NCBI GenBank assembly: GCA_038502055.1
Contig: JAXRKN010000043.1
Span: 2,666,001-2,730,000 of the forward strand
DNA length: 64,000 nt
From: Tanytarsus gracilentus
Taxonomy: Eukaryota > Arthropoda > Insecta > Diptera > Chironomidae
Direction of reading: 5' to 3'
Under the pieces are notes generated by a model. That model was not told where the DNA came from. It searched no databases and worked only from the letters and a program-made list of their open reading frames with translations. The position numbers were made by a program, and so were the translations under genes. Shown here piece by piece: positions 47,712 to 59,919 of the stretch (the stretch's first letter is position 1; the number at the start of each line of letters is the position of its first letter).

Positions 47712-50700
47712 TCAATTAAAAGCTTCTTCAACACTCTCGGGAAGTTTTCGATTCTGGGTTTCAGGAAGCTGACAGAGCAGCAATGAAGAGCTAAAGGAGA
47801 GAATGGCAAAGATAATTAGAGGTAGACTCGACGAATATTGAATTAAGAGAGGCGTTAAGGGTGCGATGATGCTCCCGAGTCTTCCTACCACCGAGCAAAT
47901 CGAGAAAAATCGATGCCGGAGATTGGTAGGAAAGACTTCGACTGTGTAGATGTAGAGACACGTGAATGCGATTGTTATCAAAAGCTTTCCAATAACGTAG
48001 CAAATTGTTTTGCTGCTGACACCGGGAACAAACTCAGCAAGGATGCAGAAAATGCCAGCACCGATTAACCCGATAAAAAGTGTCCGCCTCCGTCCAAGGC
48101 GCTCCATGAAGACGTGAGTAATGAAATATCCGGGAAGCTCAATTGCGCTGACAAACTGGGAAAATGTGAAAGATAATTTTAAAGTGCTTGATGTGAAAAA
48201 TGTGGGAGGAATAATTTGAAATATGAAACTTTAAAAATATTTAATGGGTTTTTTGGTATCAAATTTGTGGAATGTGTTTGATGTTTCAAGGATTTTTAAA
48301 AATATTTAAAGAAATTTTCATCTTCGGATATAAAAAAAATCGTAAAATATCTCAAGAAATTTTAAAAATTTTCACTCCTTGCAAATTCTTCTCAACTTCT
48401 TGAATTACTTTCTCTTTTTTCAACAAAACATTCTCAAATTAAATGCTGACCTAAAATGTTTTAATCCAAAAGAATTTTCATTGTTTTTACTCATAATTTT
48501 CTTAAAAGTATTTAAACGTCCCCAGGCGAAGCTTAAAAAAATCATACGCATGCTTTTCAACTTTTTAATTATTCGCACTCTGTTTTATTCTTATGAAGGC
48601 AATAGAAGTTAATGATTTGTAAATAATTAATATTCGAGTCAAAAGGCAAGCTCGAGCTTATTTTATAGCATCTTAAGGATATCAAGGAAGGTTTCTTGCC
48701 TTATGACCCAAAAATTCACGGATGAATTGTTGACTTTAACTTTTTATGGTTCCCTCGTGAAAATTCAGAGCGAAGAAAACTTAAAAGTAAAATTCTAGAA
48801 GCTTTTAGATATATTAAAAAGCTCTTTTAGGTGTTGAAGGTATTTTTAGCTTAAAAAGACCCGGAAGTCATTCAAAAGTTCAATAGAGAATTTATCGTAT
48901 ATAAAATGCAAGGAATGAGAATTTTAGCATTAAAATTTTTTGCCGTTAAATTTAAAAATTTTAGAGATGTTAAAAAATTTAAATTTAAAATATTCGTTAA
49001 ACTTAAATTTTCAATCAATTTATAAAATAAATTCATACTCACAATGAAATTAATGTACTTGTTCCAATACTCTAAATACACGGAATTAAGATTGAGTCCA
49101 TAATAGACGAATACGGTCGCAAACCAGCAGTATGATAGATTTGCGAGAAGAATTACAATTCTCGTTGAAACTCCACTCCTCCAATTGCCTCGGTCTGCTT
49201 TTTCAACTCGCACAGATCCTTCTTTTATTTCAATTTTTTCATTTAATGAATTCAATGTTTGCTGACTCATTTCAGTGCCATTCAGCTTGCAAGCTTTCCA
49301 TAGAATTCTCTTGGCTTCCTCATATCTTCCTTTTGATAATAACCATCGTATACCTTTTTATCATGCAGTGAAGAATAAAGAGAGGATAGAAAGAAATTCT
49401 TGCATGCAATCAACAGATTTACTCTGAACTTCATGCTCGACTTACTTTGAGGAAGAAGGCAAGTGTAGAAAATAACGATAAACGAAGGCAGATACGTGAT
49501 GAGAAGCACTGATTTATAGTCTCGAAACCACATTGCAATGAGACCCAAGAAAATGCAGCCGATTGCATAAAAGCAATTCAAAATAATGCCGGAAATTGTT
49601 CGAAAACGTGGCGTTACTAACTCTAAACCTGGAAATTTAAATGAGAAAATTTGAGCATAACTCAAACCTCCAAAAGTCTAATTTTACCTATAATAAATGA
49701 AGAAGCAAACGTCGAAGCACCAAAAAAAGCATCGAGAAATTCAAATATCGAAAATTGAATGTAATTTGAAGCGAAAGCACGAAGAACTCCAAAAATTCCG
49801 CTTCCTTTAAAGAGTTTGATATGAAAAAATATTCAAGATCAAATAAAATCATAACGACATACCTAAAGTACCGACAATTATTACAATTTTTCTGCCATAT
49901 CTGTTGATGACATAATTAAGGTAAAAATTTAAATTTAATCAATCAGTCGAGCGACTGTGTTTGAGGGCTTTTGTGGTGAAATTTAAACCGAAATGTTGAA
50001 AATAAATTTTATTTGTGAAAATTAAATTTAAAAAAAATAAAAAAGTTTTCCCTTCTATTTTTAACCATTCGCATCCAAACGTTATTTTTTCCTAAGATTT
50101 AGCTACAATTTTAATTTTCACTACAAAATTTGTATGAAACTTTTTGGTTAAAAATTTAAAATAAAAGTTTTTATGTTTTTAATTTTGTATAAAAATGGGG
50201 ATTTTCGCTGCTAACTGACCAGGGTAGAAGATCTGCTAGAATCAGATTTGAGAACTTTTAAGTGAGTGTAAAAAAGTGAGGAAAAGACTTCAAACTTTCG
50301 AGTTAAATTATTTTGCTTCCTTGTAAATAAAATGCATGAGTTATTTTATTGTTTATTTTTGTAAACAACATCAGATTTAATCTGGTAATTACTGATGTAA
50401 TTAGAAAGTTCAGACAATGAAATTGATTCTCAAATTTATTGAACAAAGAAAGACTTCCTCGTGAGAAAACAAAGAAATTTAAATTTTTCACATTTGAATT
50501 TTAATAAAAATAAATTAAAAAATTGTTGTGGAGTAAAATTAAAATATTTCTTCTAAAATTTTTCAACTTTCTTTTCATCTGAATTATTTTTTCGATTTCA
50601 ACGATTTTTTAACATCCTAATTGAGTGTCCATTTACTGATATGATGATAAAATATTGTTCATCGGAAAAATCATTGACAATTGTCGTTTTAATTAATTTA

Positions 50701-51866
50701 TGCAACCCAAATTTTATTTCCCTCCAAGTGCAATTGTGAATTAATTAAAAAATATTTTGATGATTTTCAAAAATTCAACGCCATTACTCGTCATATTTTG
50801 TTGATATCTCTCATTTAAATGGAATTGTTGAATCAATTAATTTCTAGCCACAAATTTTCACTCAATCACAATCGCTGACAGAAATTACAATTACAAAAGT
50901 GTCAATATAATTACTTATCGGAGATAACACCGGTGATAAGGTAACAGAACAACTGGCCGACGTTGTTGAATGTGCCAATGAGCGCGAGATAAAATTCTTT
51001 ATTACATGTGAGGTCAAACTGTTGAAATAATCAAAAAAATTATTCATTATTGTGCGTGTCGCCATTCAATTTAACTCGCAGTTCAATCAATTGAGTTCGA
51101 ACAACCTTGACAAACAGTTTAAACTCACTTTATTCTGAATTGTTATTTCGTCGTCTTCGTAGATAAAATTATTGTGACACTCGACTATCGCAGAGCGATT
51201 AAATGACTCGATTGAACATGAAGCACTTTCATTCGCGAATAGTTCTTCATACATTTTACATTTTTCTGGTAGATTTGAATCAAATGGCGTTGAAATATTG
51301 AGCCATGGTGTGAGATAAGTTCGTTCACCGCTTTCACATGATGGAACTTCACATCTAGATTAGAGGAAGAGTCATTCGAAAATGTTGCAAAATGTGAGTG
51401 ACGTACTTTTAATCATCGATGCTGATAACGTCGAGTGTCTTTGCGATAATTTCGAGTGGATTTTATGGTGGGAAAAAATTACTGTAAGATTTCTCTTAAG
51501 AAAAGTTCAAAGTCGAAAAATTATGATCAAATTAGAGTTTTTGATTTTGTCCCTAAATTCGACTTTAATGCTCCTAAAATTGGAGTAAAAATTCTCTCCA
51601 TTTCCTCTAAAATTCAAAGATTTTAAATCTACTCAAAATTATTGCAACATTTTCTCGCTTTTTCGTTCTCGATTCGCGCTTGAAATTCACCTGTAATTTA
51701 AATATCCAGCGGTAAAAATGTACGCGTTGCTAAAAATTCCATTTAGTGTCAAAGGTAACGCAATGAGAACAAAAATAATCCATTGATATTTGCCGAACTT
51801 TATTTCATTGTCGAGTATGGCGTCCAAGTCAAAATCACTCTCATCACTTTTTTTCTCTTGCGTCAT
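47712..51866 (-). CDS. SLC22-family organic cation/anion transporter (MFS)
   Basis: Twelve-helix plasma-membrane transporter of the organic cation/carnitine type; the substrate cannot be read from sequence. Exons on the minus strand, 5' to 3': 51866-51691, 51354-51129, 51018-50915, 49900-49863, 49804-49688, 49628-49446, 49353-49043, 48155-47712; 1,599 nt, 532 residues, all phases consistent. Visible: GKYQWIIFVLIALP (TM1), a large Cys-rich extracellular loop with NIS, NES and NRS glycosylation sites and FDLTCNKEF, GVISDKYGRKIVII (TM2-3 loop, MFS motif), a LPQSIRWLLSKGRYEEAKRI block, ERLGRRRT, and EVFPTNLRHR. The length is normal for SLC22. Exon 4 is only 38 nt and exon 3 is separated from it by about 1 kb. 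Several exons are too short to show as long open frames. The start is the first ATG before the conserved block. Confidence 0.93.
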
Positions 51867-54800
51867 TTTTTGCTATGTAATTTTATACTTTTTTTGATGA
51901 TGACAATTCACAATTCACGCGCGCTATAATTTCCTTGTAGGATAATTTCCCTTTCACCCGAAAAGTAAAGTAATTTTATATTATTGCAATCACATCCGCA
52001 TTTCGTTATCAAGCGACAACCATTCAACTGGCGATTTCAAGTGAGACTGGCGGACTTTGAAATGTTTCTTGTTCGCTCTTTAAAGTTCTCACTTTAATCT
52101 CGTGAACGAGTTTTTCGCTCAGTTTTTCTTTTTCTCAGCCGAGCTCGCACATATTACTCATTCGCATATTTTTGTTGTTTTGAGAGCGCTGAAAATTTTC
52201 ATCTGTGCGAGAAAAAGCTCGTTTTGGCGCTGAGACAACGCTCGGTCCTTAAATACAAATTTTTCTCGCACAATTCACATAAATATGCAGATTATAAAAA
52301 ATTTCTATCCGCTTGAGCATTGAAGTTCTGATGATCAGAGTTGCGGAGGTACGTTGTCAAGGGGGTGAGAAAGAGGCAATTTTTAAATTTTAATATTATT
52401 AGATATTATTTTGAATATTGCAAGTTTATCGCCCCTTGCTTGATTGCGGAGGTACGCTGTGATGAAAGAAAATTAAGTGGATGATGATGAAAATGATCCT
52501 TGTCATGAGATAGAAATATGGTTGATGATAAATTGTACGTGAGTGGTTTTAAGGCACATGATTTGAGATTAAAATTTAATTTAATAAAATAATCGCAAGA
52601 ATTATTCTCAATTTTTAAAAGAAGTAAAAATTTATTTTAATTGAAATTATTTTTAGAGTTCCCTCTTGTTAATGTTTAACATAAAAAAAGGAATTGATTT
52701 TTTTTCATCAAAACAAAGTTATTAATAAAAAAGCATCAAAATGTTAATTTATTTAACATCATTTAGTCTCTGATTAATTCATTGATGATCGTCATTGTCA
52801 TCACATAAAACCTAAAAACAACAAAACACTATTTCTAAATTTTCACTCGTGTAAAACCCTCAAAAAATATCATCACAATGTAACTTAGTTGTTATAGAGA
52901 TAAGAGCAAAATATGCCAATGAATCACAATCGACTTTATTGAAGGCAACATGCAAAATAAAAGAAGAAGAAAGGAAAACTCGAAACATTGAACCTCTGTC
53001 ACGTTCTTCTTTACCTTCGAGGATATCAGGTTTATTTGTAGAGACAAATTTTATGGATGAGAAAAGATAAAAGTTGAAAAATGATTAAAACATTCTCAAT
53101 GAACCTTTCCAAAGTGTCGGAAGGAAATTATTTTCTCACTTGAATGTCTTTCAAAAATTTCAATTGAAGTGACAGAAAAATTATTTTTGATTTTTTTGAA
53201 GCATGAAATTTATTGAAATGAACATCTTGAAGTGATGTCTTGAGGATAATTTTTTATGCCACGACCTACACATTTCGTGACATAATTTTTATCTCTTCTT
53301 TTTTTTGGGTTAACCTAAACAGAAAAATATTTAAACGAGCCTTGAAGCAAATCTTTGAGGATGAAGGTTGATAATTTGCCTAAAAATTATTTTATCAAGT
53401 TTGCAAATTTTTATGGTTTATAAAACTCACAAAACAACGTTTAACGTGAAATGAGATAAAAAAGTTTTACACCTTGACAGTTTTATCTTTTTTTATGAAT
53501 AAATTCCAGGATAAGGAATTTTTAAGAAAACAGATTAGGAATTTTTTATTTTTAGTTAAATTTTCTTTGAATTTTCAAGTTAATGCACCCACCTTCTTTG
53601 AACAAAATGAAAAAGGACGAAAATTACTTGCTGATATCAAATTTTAATTAGAAACTTTCGACAAAATTTTAATGATGTTAAAAAGTTTTTTAAATAAAAA
53701 ACTCTTTGATTATTTTTGGATTTTTATTGTCTAAATTTAAGCTTTTAATTATTTAAATTGTTGAACAAAAACTAAACTTTAAGACTTTAAAATTATCACA
53801 TGAAAAATAATTTTGAAATATAAAATTTATTAATAATTTCTAATTCTTAGTTCAGTGGTTTTTTAATTTCTATTCTTAAAATTATTTCCTTTAAATTCTT
53901 TAATCATCAAGTAATTAAAAATCTCCTTACAAAATTCCACAAAAAAGCGGTTGATAAATTTTCATCCTCAAGACTTTTCCAAAATTCTTCTATTTTATCT
54001 TCATTTTGAACTCATTACACAACAAATTTCTCCGAAAGAACATGCTTAAAATTTAATTCCTAATCTCCTCTAACTCAATTCCCTTATTTTCACTTTTTTA
54101 AGTTTGCGGAAAAATAAATAAAATTGACCTTGAAATTTCTTTTCACCCCCAGTTTGCACAAACATTTTTTTATCTTCTCAATTTTGTAATCTGACAAATA
54201 TTTTCAAACTCAATTTTTTCTAGAATTTTAAAATTATTTTTCGAAGTGATAAGAAAGTTTGTCGAGTCATTCCAGAAAAAGAAATTTTGCAAACATGATG
54301 GTGCACGTCAAAAAATATTCATACTACGTAGCGTTAACTTTTTACGTAGAAATTTGTTTTGTTTCTATCTCACTCACTCAAATCGCTCTCTCTCGCTTCA
54401 AACAAATGTTCTCTTTAGTCGTGTTAGTGGATAATGACGTCACATCGTGTATAAACTTTACCATCCTCCGATGCGTCACAATACATATTTAAAAATCCAT
54501 ACATGGAAGCAACTGACTCACAGCTGAGTTTTTGAGATCTGGTGGTATGCGTGATGCCTTTGTCGATAGAAATTCAGACATACTTCTTTATTTGCTTCAT
54601 GAGCGTTCGAACGAGTGGATCATGAAAAAAATATTCATTAAAAAATAAAACAAAGAGTTTTTAGTTTATCGAAATTTTCCAAAGTGTCCAGCCAAAAAAA
54701 ATTATTATCAGTGAGAAAGTTAAAGTTCTGGAAAAATATTATTCAAAATTTCCAACTCCATAGTGAATTAATAAATTTACCATAGTGAAACCAGTTTCTC

Positions 54801-56347
54801 CCTCTCAACTTAAAGTTGGTCACTTGGTAGCAACAGCAAACTGTGACTATGTCGAATAAATAGCAAAAGTCATAATAATTGCAACTTAGGAGCGAAATTT
54901 AATCGATTTAGTAAAAACAACATCTGAAATTGCGCAGAAAAAAATCTTCCGAAAAAAGCCACACGGTAAGAGAGTGAACATCTCTTCTTATGCATAATCG
55001 GATGAAAAAAAATATATGAATTCTACGTTTTACGATGTCGTTGAACAGCTGATTAGAGAAAAAGTTTTACTTTCACACATAAGTTTGTTTACTAACAAAT
55101 TTAAACTGTATATAAAAAATATATGCTCGTTAGAGGTGAAGGAAAATCGAAAGGGATTGTTCGTTAATTTTTTGTAATTTAATTTAAAAATCAAGAAAAA
55201 GAAAAATGTAATTTAGTTAAAAATAATTTCCCTAATTTTTTGTCAATTTTTTATTTTTATTTTAATTTTACTTTCAAATCTATTTTAACATCAATTTCAT
55301 TTTAAATTTTCCCTAATTTTTTGTCCACCCCCATTGTTTTATTTTTGTATTTTCAATTTCGCATACAGAACGTTGACCTGGATTGAGTTTTCACAAGTGT
55401 GTGATATGAGTGAAAGACAAATTAATTTAAATCAGTTCCTGATAACAAATGATAAAAAAATGTTCCGAGGCATTTCCCGGGGATATTAAGATTGCAAAAT
55501 AATTTGCGATAAAATTATTGAACGCAACATTGTTGCACGTTTCAAGGTCGTAGCGAGTCTCGCTCATATGATCGCGCACATGAATGAAAATTCAACTGTT
55601 GCTACTTGCTAATCACTATTCCAAAGGTCATTAGACCTTATTCAAGTGACTCATTCAAATGAGTGATAATTTCTGTTTTAAATTATTCACAGAGTCTTAT
55701 TCTGTGTCTCATATTTTTTTAATGAACGTCATAATTTTCTTTGTTACTTTTCCTTCGTTGCAGTGTGCACGTTTTTGCATGAAAAGGTACTTTTTGTCGT
55801 GTTCAAGTGAACGATGATAATAACCATGTAGGATGGTCGAAATTAATTGAAATTTTTGAGTAAAAAGGAAGAGAATGATAATAATGATGGAGTGCAGAAG
55901 AGCACTTGGGGAAGTTTCATATGGAAATTATATTTTTTAAAAAAAAATGATATTCCTACATCCAACAACTCACACTGTTCTAAGGATTCGAACCTGAATT
56001 TTATTCTAAATTATTCTCAATTTTAACTTCAGTTCTTATCTCAATTTCTTTCGTCACATTAACGATATAAAAAATAAACTTTCAGCCTCATAACAAAGCA
56101 GTTCTACATTATTTACTTTTCAATTTGTTATCAAGAACTAAATATATTCATTTTTATTATAAAAGTTTTATAGAGGAAGAAAATTGTATTTAAAAATTAA
56201 TTCAACAATAGAGAGTGATTTAATTGAAAAAAATAATTCATTAATTAATCAGCTGTTAATCGAAATATTTCCGTTATTTTTTATGTGAAACCCTTGACTT
56301 ACCCTCCTCTTCTTATTTTCTTATTACACAGAACTTTTTTAATAACA
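51867..56347. other. Divergent intergenic region between SLC22 and MFSD8-like genes
   Basis: Two divergent genes start at either side, so both promoters should lie here or in unseen 5' exons. On the minus strand TATAAAA (51973-51979 inverted) is a candidate for SLC22, without a clear initiator. TATAAAAA near 55109 and 56065 precede the MFSD8-like gene. A small repeat lies at 52341-52460 and a B-box-like 11-mer at 55984-55994. No other gene is recognisable. Confidence 0.5.
52341..52460. mobile_element. Small inverted-end element between 17-bp direct repeats
   Basis: The ends CAAGGGGGTGAGAAA (52358-52372) and TTTATCGCCCCTTG (52425-52438) form an imperfect inverted pair. Outside them TTGCGGAGGTACGTTGT (52341-52357) recurs as TTGCGGAGGTACGCTGT (52444-52460), one mismatch. 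The left repeat abuts the element; five bases separate the right one. Either a long target-site duplication or insertion into a pre-existing duplication. Confidence 0.5.
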
Positions 56348-59300
56348 ATGACGACTCATGAGAATAATGGAAGTGCAGCGGTTGAGAATGGAAATGCGAA
56401 AACAGAAGCCAACGGCAAAATTATACTCGAAACTGACGAAGAAAAGAGAGACAGAATATGGTCATTACGTATCATTTATTTTACGATGTTCCTGATAAGC
56501 TTAGGCTTCTCCATCGTTCTCACTGGTGTTTGGCCTTATCTCGATAGAGTAAGTAGAAAAAGAGAAAAAACAATATAATTTTGATAAAAGTCTTATTTTT
56601 TGATAGAAATAATGAGGTTGAGACACTAAAATATGTTTTTTTTATTATCATATGAGCCAATAAATTAAAGTACTTTATTTAATTCACCTCAATTTTAAAA
56701 CTGTTTGGTGTGTGGTGAATTTCATCCATAGACAAGAATTTCACACATAGTCTAAAAAATAAAAACAAATCCTTATCATTTCATAATCTTTAACATCTAA
56801 AAATAAATCTAAACAACAAAAGCTCAAGTCAACAAATTTTCTTATCAAATTAATTTATATTTACAGCTAGATCCACATGCCGGTAAAGAGTTTATGGGTC
56901 TGGTGGTTGCGGCGAATCCTCTCGGTCAAATGCTCTTCAGCCCCATAATTGGATGGTGGTCAAATAAAATGAAATCAATCCGATCACCCTTGATGTTTTC
57001 AATGTTGATCTTCTGCATCTCAAGCGCAATTTATTCCACATTAGATTTATTCACAACGAACGTCAAGTATTGGATGTTTATTGCACGGTTCTTTGTTGGA
57101 GTATCGAGCGCAAACATTGCTGTTTGTCGATCTTATTTGTCCGCTGCGACAACCTTGAAGGAGAGAACTGAGTCTGTTTCAATGATGAGCTTAGCACAGG
57201 TGCTTGGCTTCGTGTTTGGTCCTGCAATTCAAGCGGCCGTGACACCACTCGGCGATGAGGGCTTTGTGTTCTATGGATTTGTAATTAACATGGTGAGAAA
57301 AAATATTTTAAAATTTAACGAACAATTTTTGAATTATTAAATTTCTAGTACACCGCCGCTGGTTGGACAAATGTTCTGCTTGGCGTCATCAATCTCTTCC
57401 TCTTCCTTCCATGCTTCTTTAAAGATCGTCGCGTGGCGGCCAAAGAGCAGATGATCATTCAAGGCAAAGCGACTGAAAAGGAAACTTGGAAGTCTGTTAA
57501 AGTTGACTACGCCACAGCATGGACTTTGATTCTATCGTTTTTTGTGATTGTTTTTAACTTTGTGCTGCTTGGTGAGTTTAGGATGAAAAAATGTTTCAAA
57601 ACCCACACGTGGGTGTTGCCGTGTAACCCACTTGTAACTGATCAGTATTGGAAATGCTAAGGAAATGTAATTATGTGGAAGATTTTTTTGGGGAATTTTC
57701 TAGAGAATTTTTTTTAAGAGAAACCTTGGACAAGTCTTGCACAAGTTTTTTAGGAGAAGTCTTGGAGAAGCCATTTTCAAAAAGTTTCGGAGAAGCCATT
57801 TTGAAAAAGTTTCGGAGAAGTCTTTTTTGGAGTAGTCATTTTGGAGAAGTCTCGGAGAAGCCATTTTGGAGAAGTCTTTTTTGGAGTAGCCATTTTGGAG
57901 AAGTCTTTTTTGGAGTAGCCATTTTGTAGAAGTCATTTTTGGAGCAGCCATTTTGGAGAAGTCTCGGAGAAGTCTTTTTTGGAGCAGCCATTTTGGAGAA
58001 GTCTCGGAGAAGTCTTTTTTGGAGCAGCCATTTTGGAGAAGTCTCGGAGAAGCCATTTTGGAGAAGTCTCGGAGAAGCCATTCTATAGAGGAATTAACAT
58101 CCAGCTGAGGAACCAACATCCAGCTGAGGAACCAACATCCAGCGGAGGAACCAACATCCAGCTGAGGAACCAACATCCAGCGGAGGAACCAACATCCAGC
58201 CGAGGAACCAACATCCAGCTTAGAAACCAACATCCAGCGGAGGAACCAACATCCAGCGGAGGAACCAACATCCAGCTGAGGAACCAACATCCAGCTGAGG
58301 AACCAACATCCAGCTGAGGAACCAACATCCAGCGGAGGAACCAACATCCAGCTGAGGAATCAACATCCAGCTGAGGAACCAACATCCAGCGGAGGAACCA
58401 ACATCCAGCGGAGGAACCAACATCCAGCTGAGGAACCAACATCCAGCGGAGGAACCAACATCCAGCGGAGGAACCAACATCCAGCGGAGGAACCAACATC
58501 CAGCTGAGGAACCAACATCCAGCTGAGGAACCGACATCCAGCTGAGAAACCAACATCCAGCTGAGGAACCAACTTCCAGCGTTGGAACCAATATTCAGCT
58601 GAGGAACCAACTTCCAGAGAAAGAACCAAGATCGAGTTCTGAATCTGACATCGACTTAAAATATTTCTGCAAGACTTAAAAATTACCCCTTAAATTTATA
58701 TTGCACGCAACACCCCCCATATTTAATAGTTTTTGTTAATTTAACTAACTTTAAAGGGAGAGAGATGGAAATATTATTGATTTGGGCAAAACTAGAGTCT
58801 ATAAGCTATCATTTGGCGAAAACCCGAAATCTCTAGCTATCCCAGGGGCCTCGGAATTTCAGGAACGGACGGACGGACGGACGGACGGACGGACGGAAAG
58901 CAGGGCATATAAGTGTTACACCACTTCGTGGGTTACACTAAAAATTATAAGTCGATTGTGAAATAATTTTTTGCTTGTTGTAGAAACTCTCGGCACCTCG
59001 CTTACAATGGATCAATTTGCGTGGACGAAAGGTGAAGCACTTTACTACATGGGTAAGTGAAACTCATTGACGTCAATTTGTGAGTGAATATTAAAATTAT
59101 TTTTTTATAGGTATTTTAATGTCCGTTGGAGCGTTCATCGCATGTGTTGCATTTCTATTGATTGCGCCGCTTAGTAAACGATATAAAGAGAGCAGTTTAC
59201 TAATTTGGGGTGGATTCTTTTTTATGGTCATTGGAAGACTTGTGTTCATACCTTATCGAGGTGAACTTCCTAAATTAGCGGTTGATCGCGAATACATGAC

Positions 59301-59919
59301 TGAGAATGGAACACTTGGACTTTATGATGAGGATGATCCGTTGGTGCTCGGTTGTCCGGTCACTTCTCAACCTTGGTGCGCGGACACTCTGCAACTTCAA
59401 TGGCCAGAATTTCTTTTTGGATTCACAATTAGTACGATTGGATATCCAATTGGTGTCACTTTAATTCAAACGATTTTCTCGAAAATCCTCGGTGCACGTC
59501 CTCAGGGAACTTGGTGAGATTTTTTTAAATATCTTTAGAATAAAATTTATAAATAATATTTTAGGATGGGTATCTTCACTGGCGCTGGCTGTGTGTCACG
59601 AATTTTTGGACCACTCGCTGTTGGTTCAATCTACACTCGCTTCGGCACAACGTGGACATTCACGGTCACGTGCTTGATGATGTTTTTACCCATGATTTGG
59701 CTCTACCTCCTTCGTGATCGACTTTATGTCGAGGAAATTGACGTGAAAATAATTGAAATGAAGAATCTCAACGGAAATGGAACGTTAAGGGCTCAAAATG
59801 GCGAACTTAATGACACATTGACGAATGGTTACATTAAAGTTGATAAATCTGTGATTATTAATGAAAATTTTGGTGAAGAGCACGAGAAATTCCTCACAAA
59901 TGGCCATGATAGTGCTTAG
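56348..59919 (+). CDS. MFSD8/CLN7-like lysosomal major-facilitator transporter
   Basis: A twelve-helix MFS protein of the CLN7 group, endolysosomal in animals (loss of human MFSD8 causes a neuronal ceroid lipofuscinosis). Exons: 56348-56548, 56867-57292, 57349-57571, 58984-59052, 59111-59513, 59565-59919; 1,677 nt, 558 residues, all phases consistent. Visible: a hydrophilic N-terminus, LRIIYFTMFLISLGFSIVLTG (TM1, first residues), the GLVVAANPLGQMLFSPIIGW loop-helix, ARFFVGVSSANIAVCRSYLS, LAQVLGFVFGPAIQ, ETLGTSLTMDQFAW, and FTGAGCVSRIFGPLAVGSIY near the end; a hydrophilic tail follows. The start ATG has a good AACA context; an in-frame upstream ATG (56285) is less likely. Intron 3 is almost filled by repeat copy C, which begins about 14 bases after the donor. 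Confidence 0.9.
57585..58939 (+). repeat. Dispersed repeat with nested tandem arrays, copy C (MFSD8-like intron 3)
   Basis: Complete-looking copy in the opposite orientation to copy A. GTGTAACCCAC (57621-57631) and its exact inverse GTGGGTTACAC (58928-58938) lie near the two ends. In order: the conserved end shared with A (57585-57651), an array of GGAGAAGCCATTTT/GGAGAAGTCT units (about 57750-58080), about 27 copies of a 19-bp unit GAGGAACCAACATCCAGC plus T or G (58093-58610), a segment homologous to positions 1-31 of the window (58808-58838), and seven GGAC units (58867-58894). The long minus-strand frames are by-products of the 19-bp period (57 nt = 19 residues). Confidence 0.8.
58093..58610. 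repeat. 19-bp minisatellite, about 27 copies
   Basis: The unit GAGGAACCAACATCCAGC is followed by either T or G, giving two interspersed variants (AGCTGAGG and AGCGGAGG). The units are otherwise almost identical, and the last three or four decay. The array lies wholly within an intron of the MFSD8-like gene. Confidence 0.95.

Noticed and set aside
49282..49440. Continuation of the SLC22 exon past 49446 (residues SSMKFRVNLL and on)
   Set aside because: The conserved LPQSIRWLLSKGRY block is recovered only by splicing 49446 to 49353 with a GTAAGT donor, so the read-through is intronic.
57700..58629. Minus-strand open frames of up to 215 residues with a 19-residue repeat
   Set aside because: They arise from the 19-bp minisatellite and GAAGCC array inside an intron; several frames are open at once and none has a credible start or domain.
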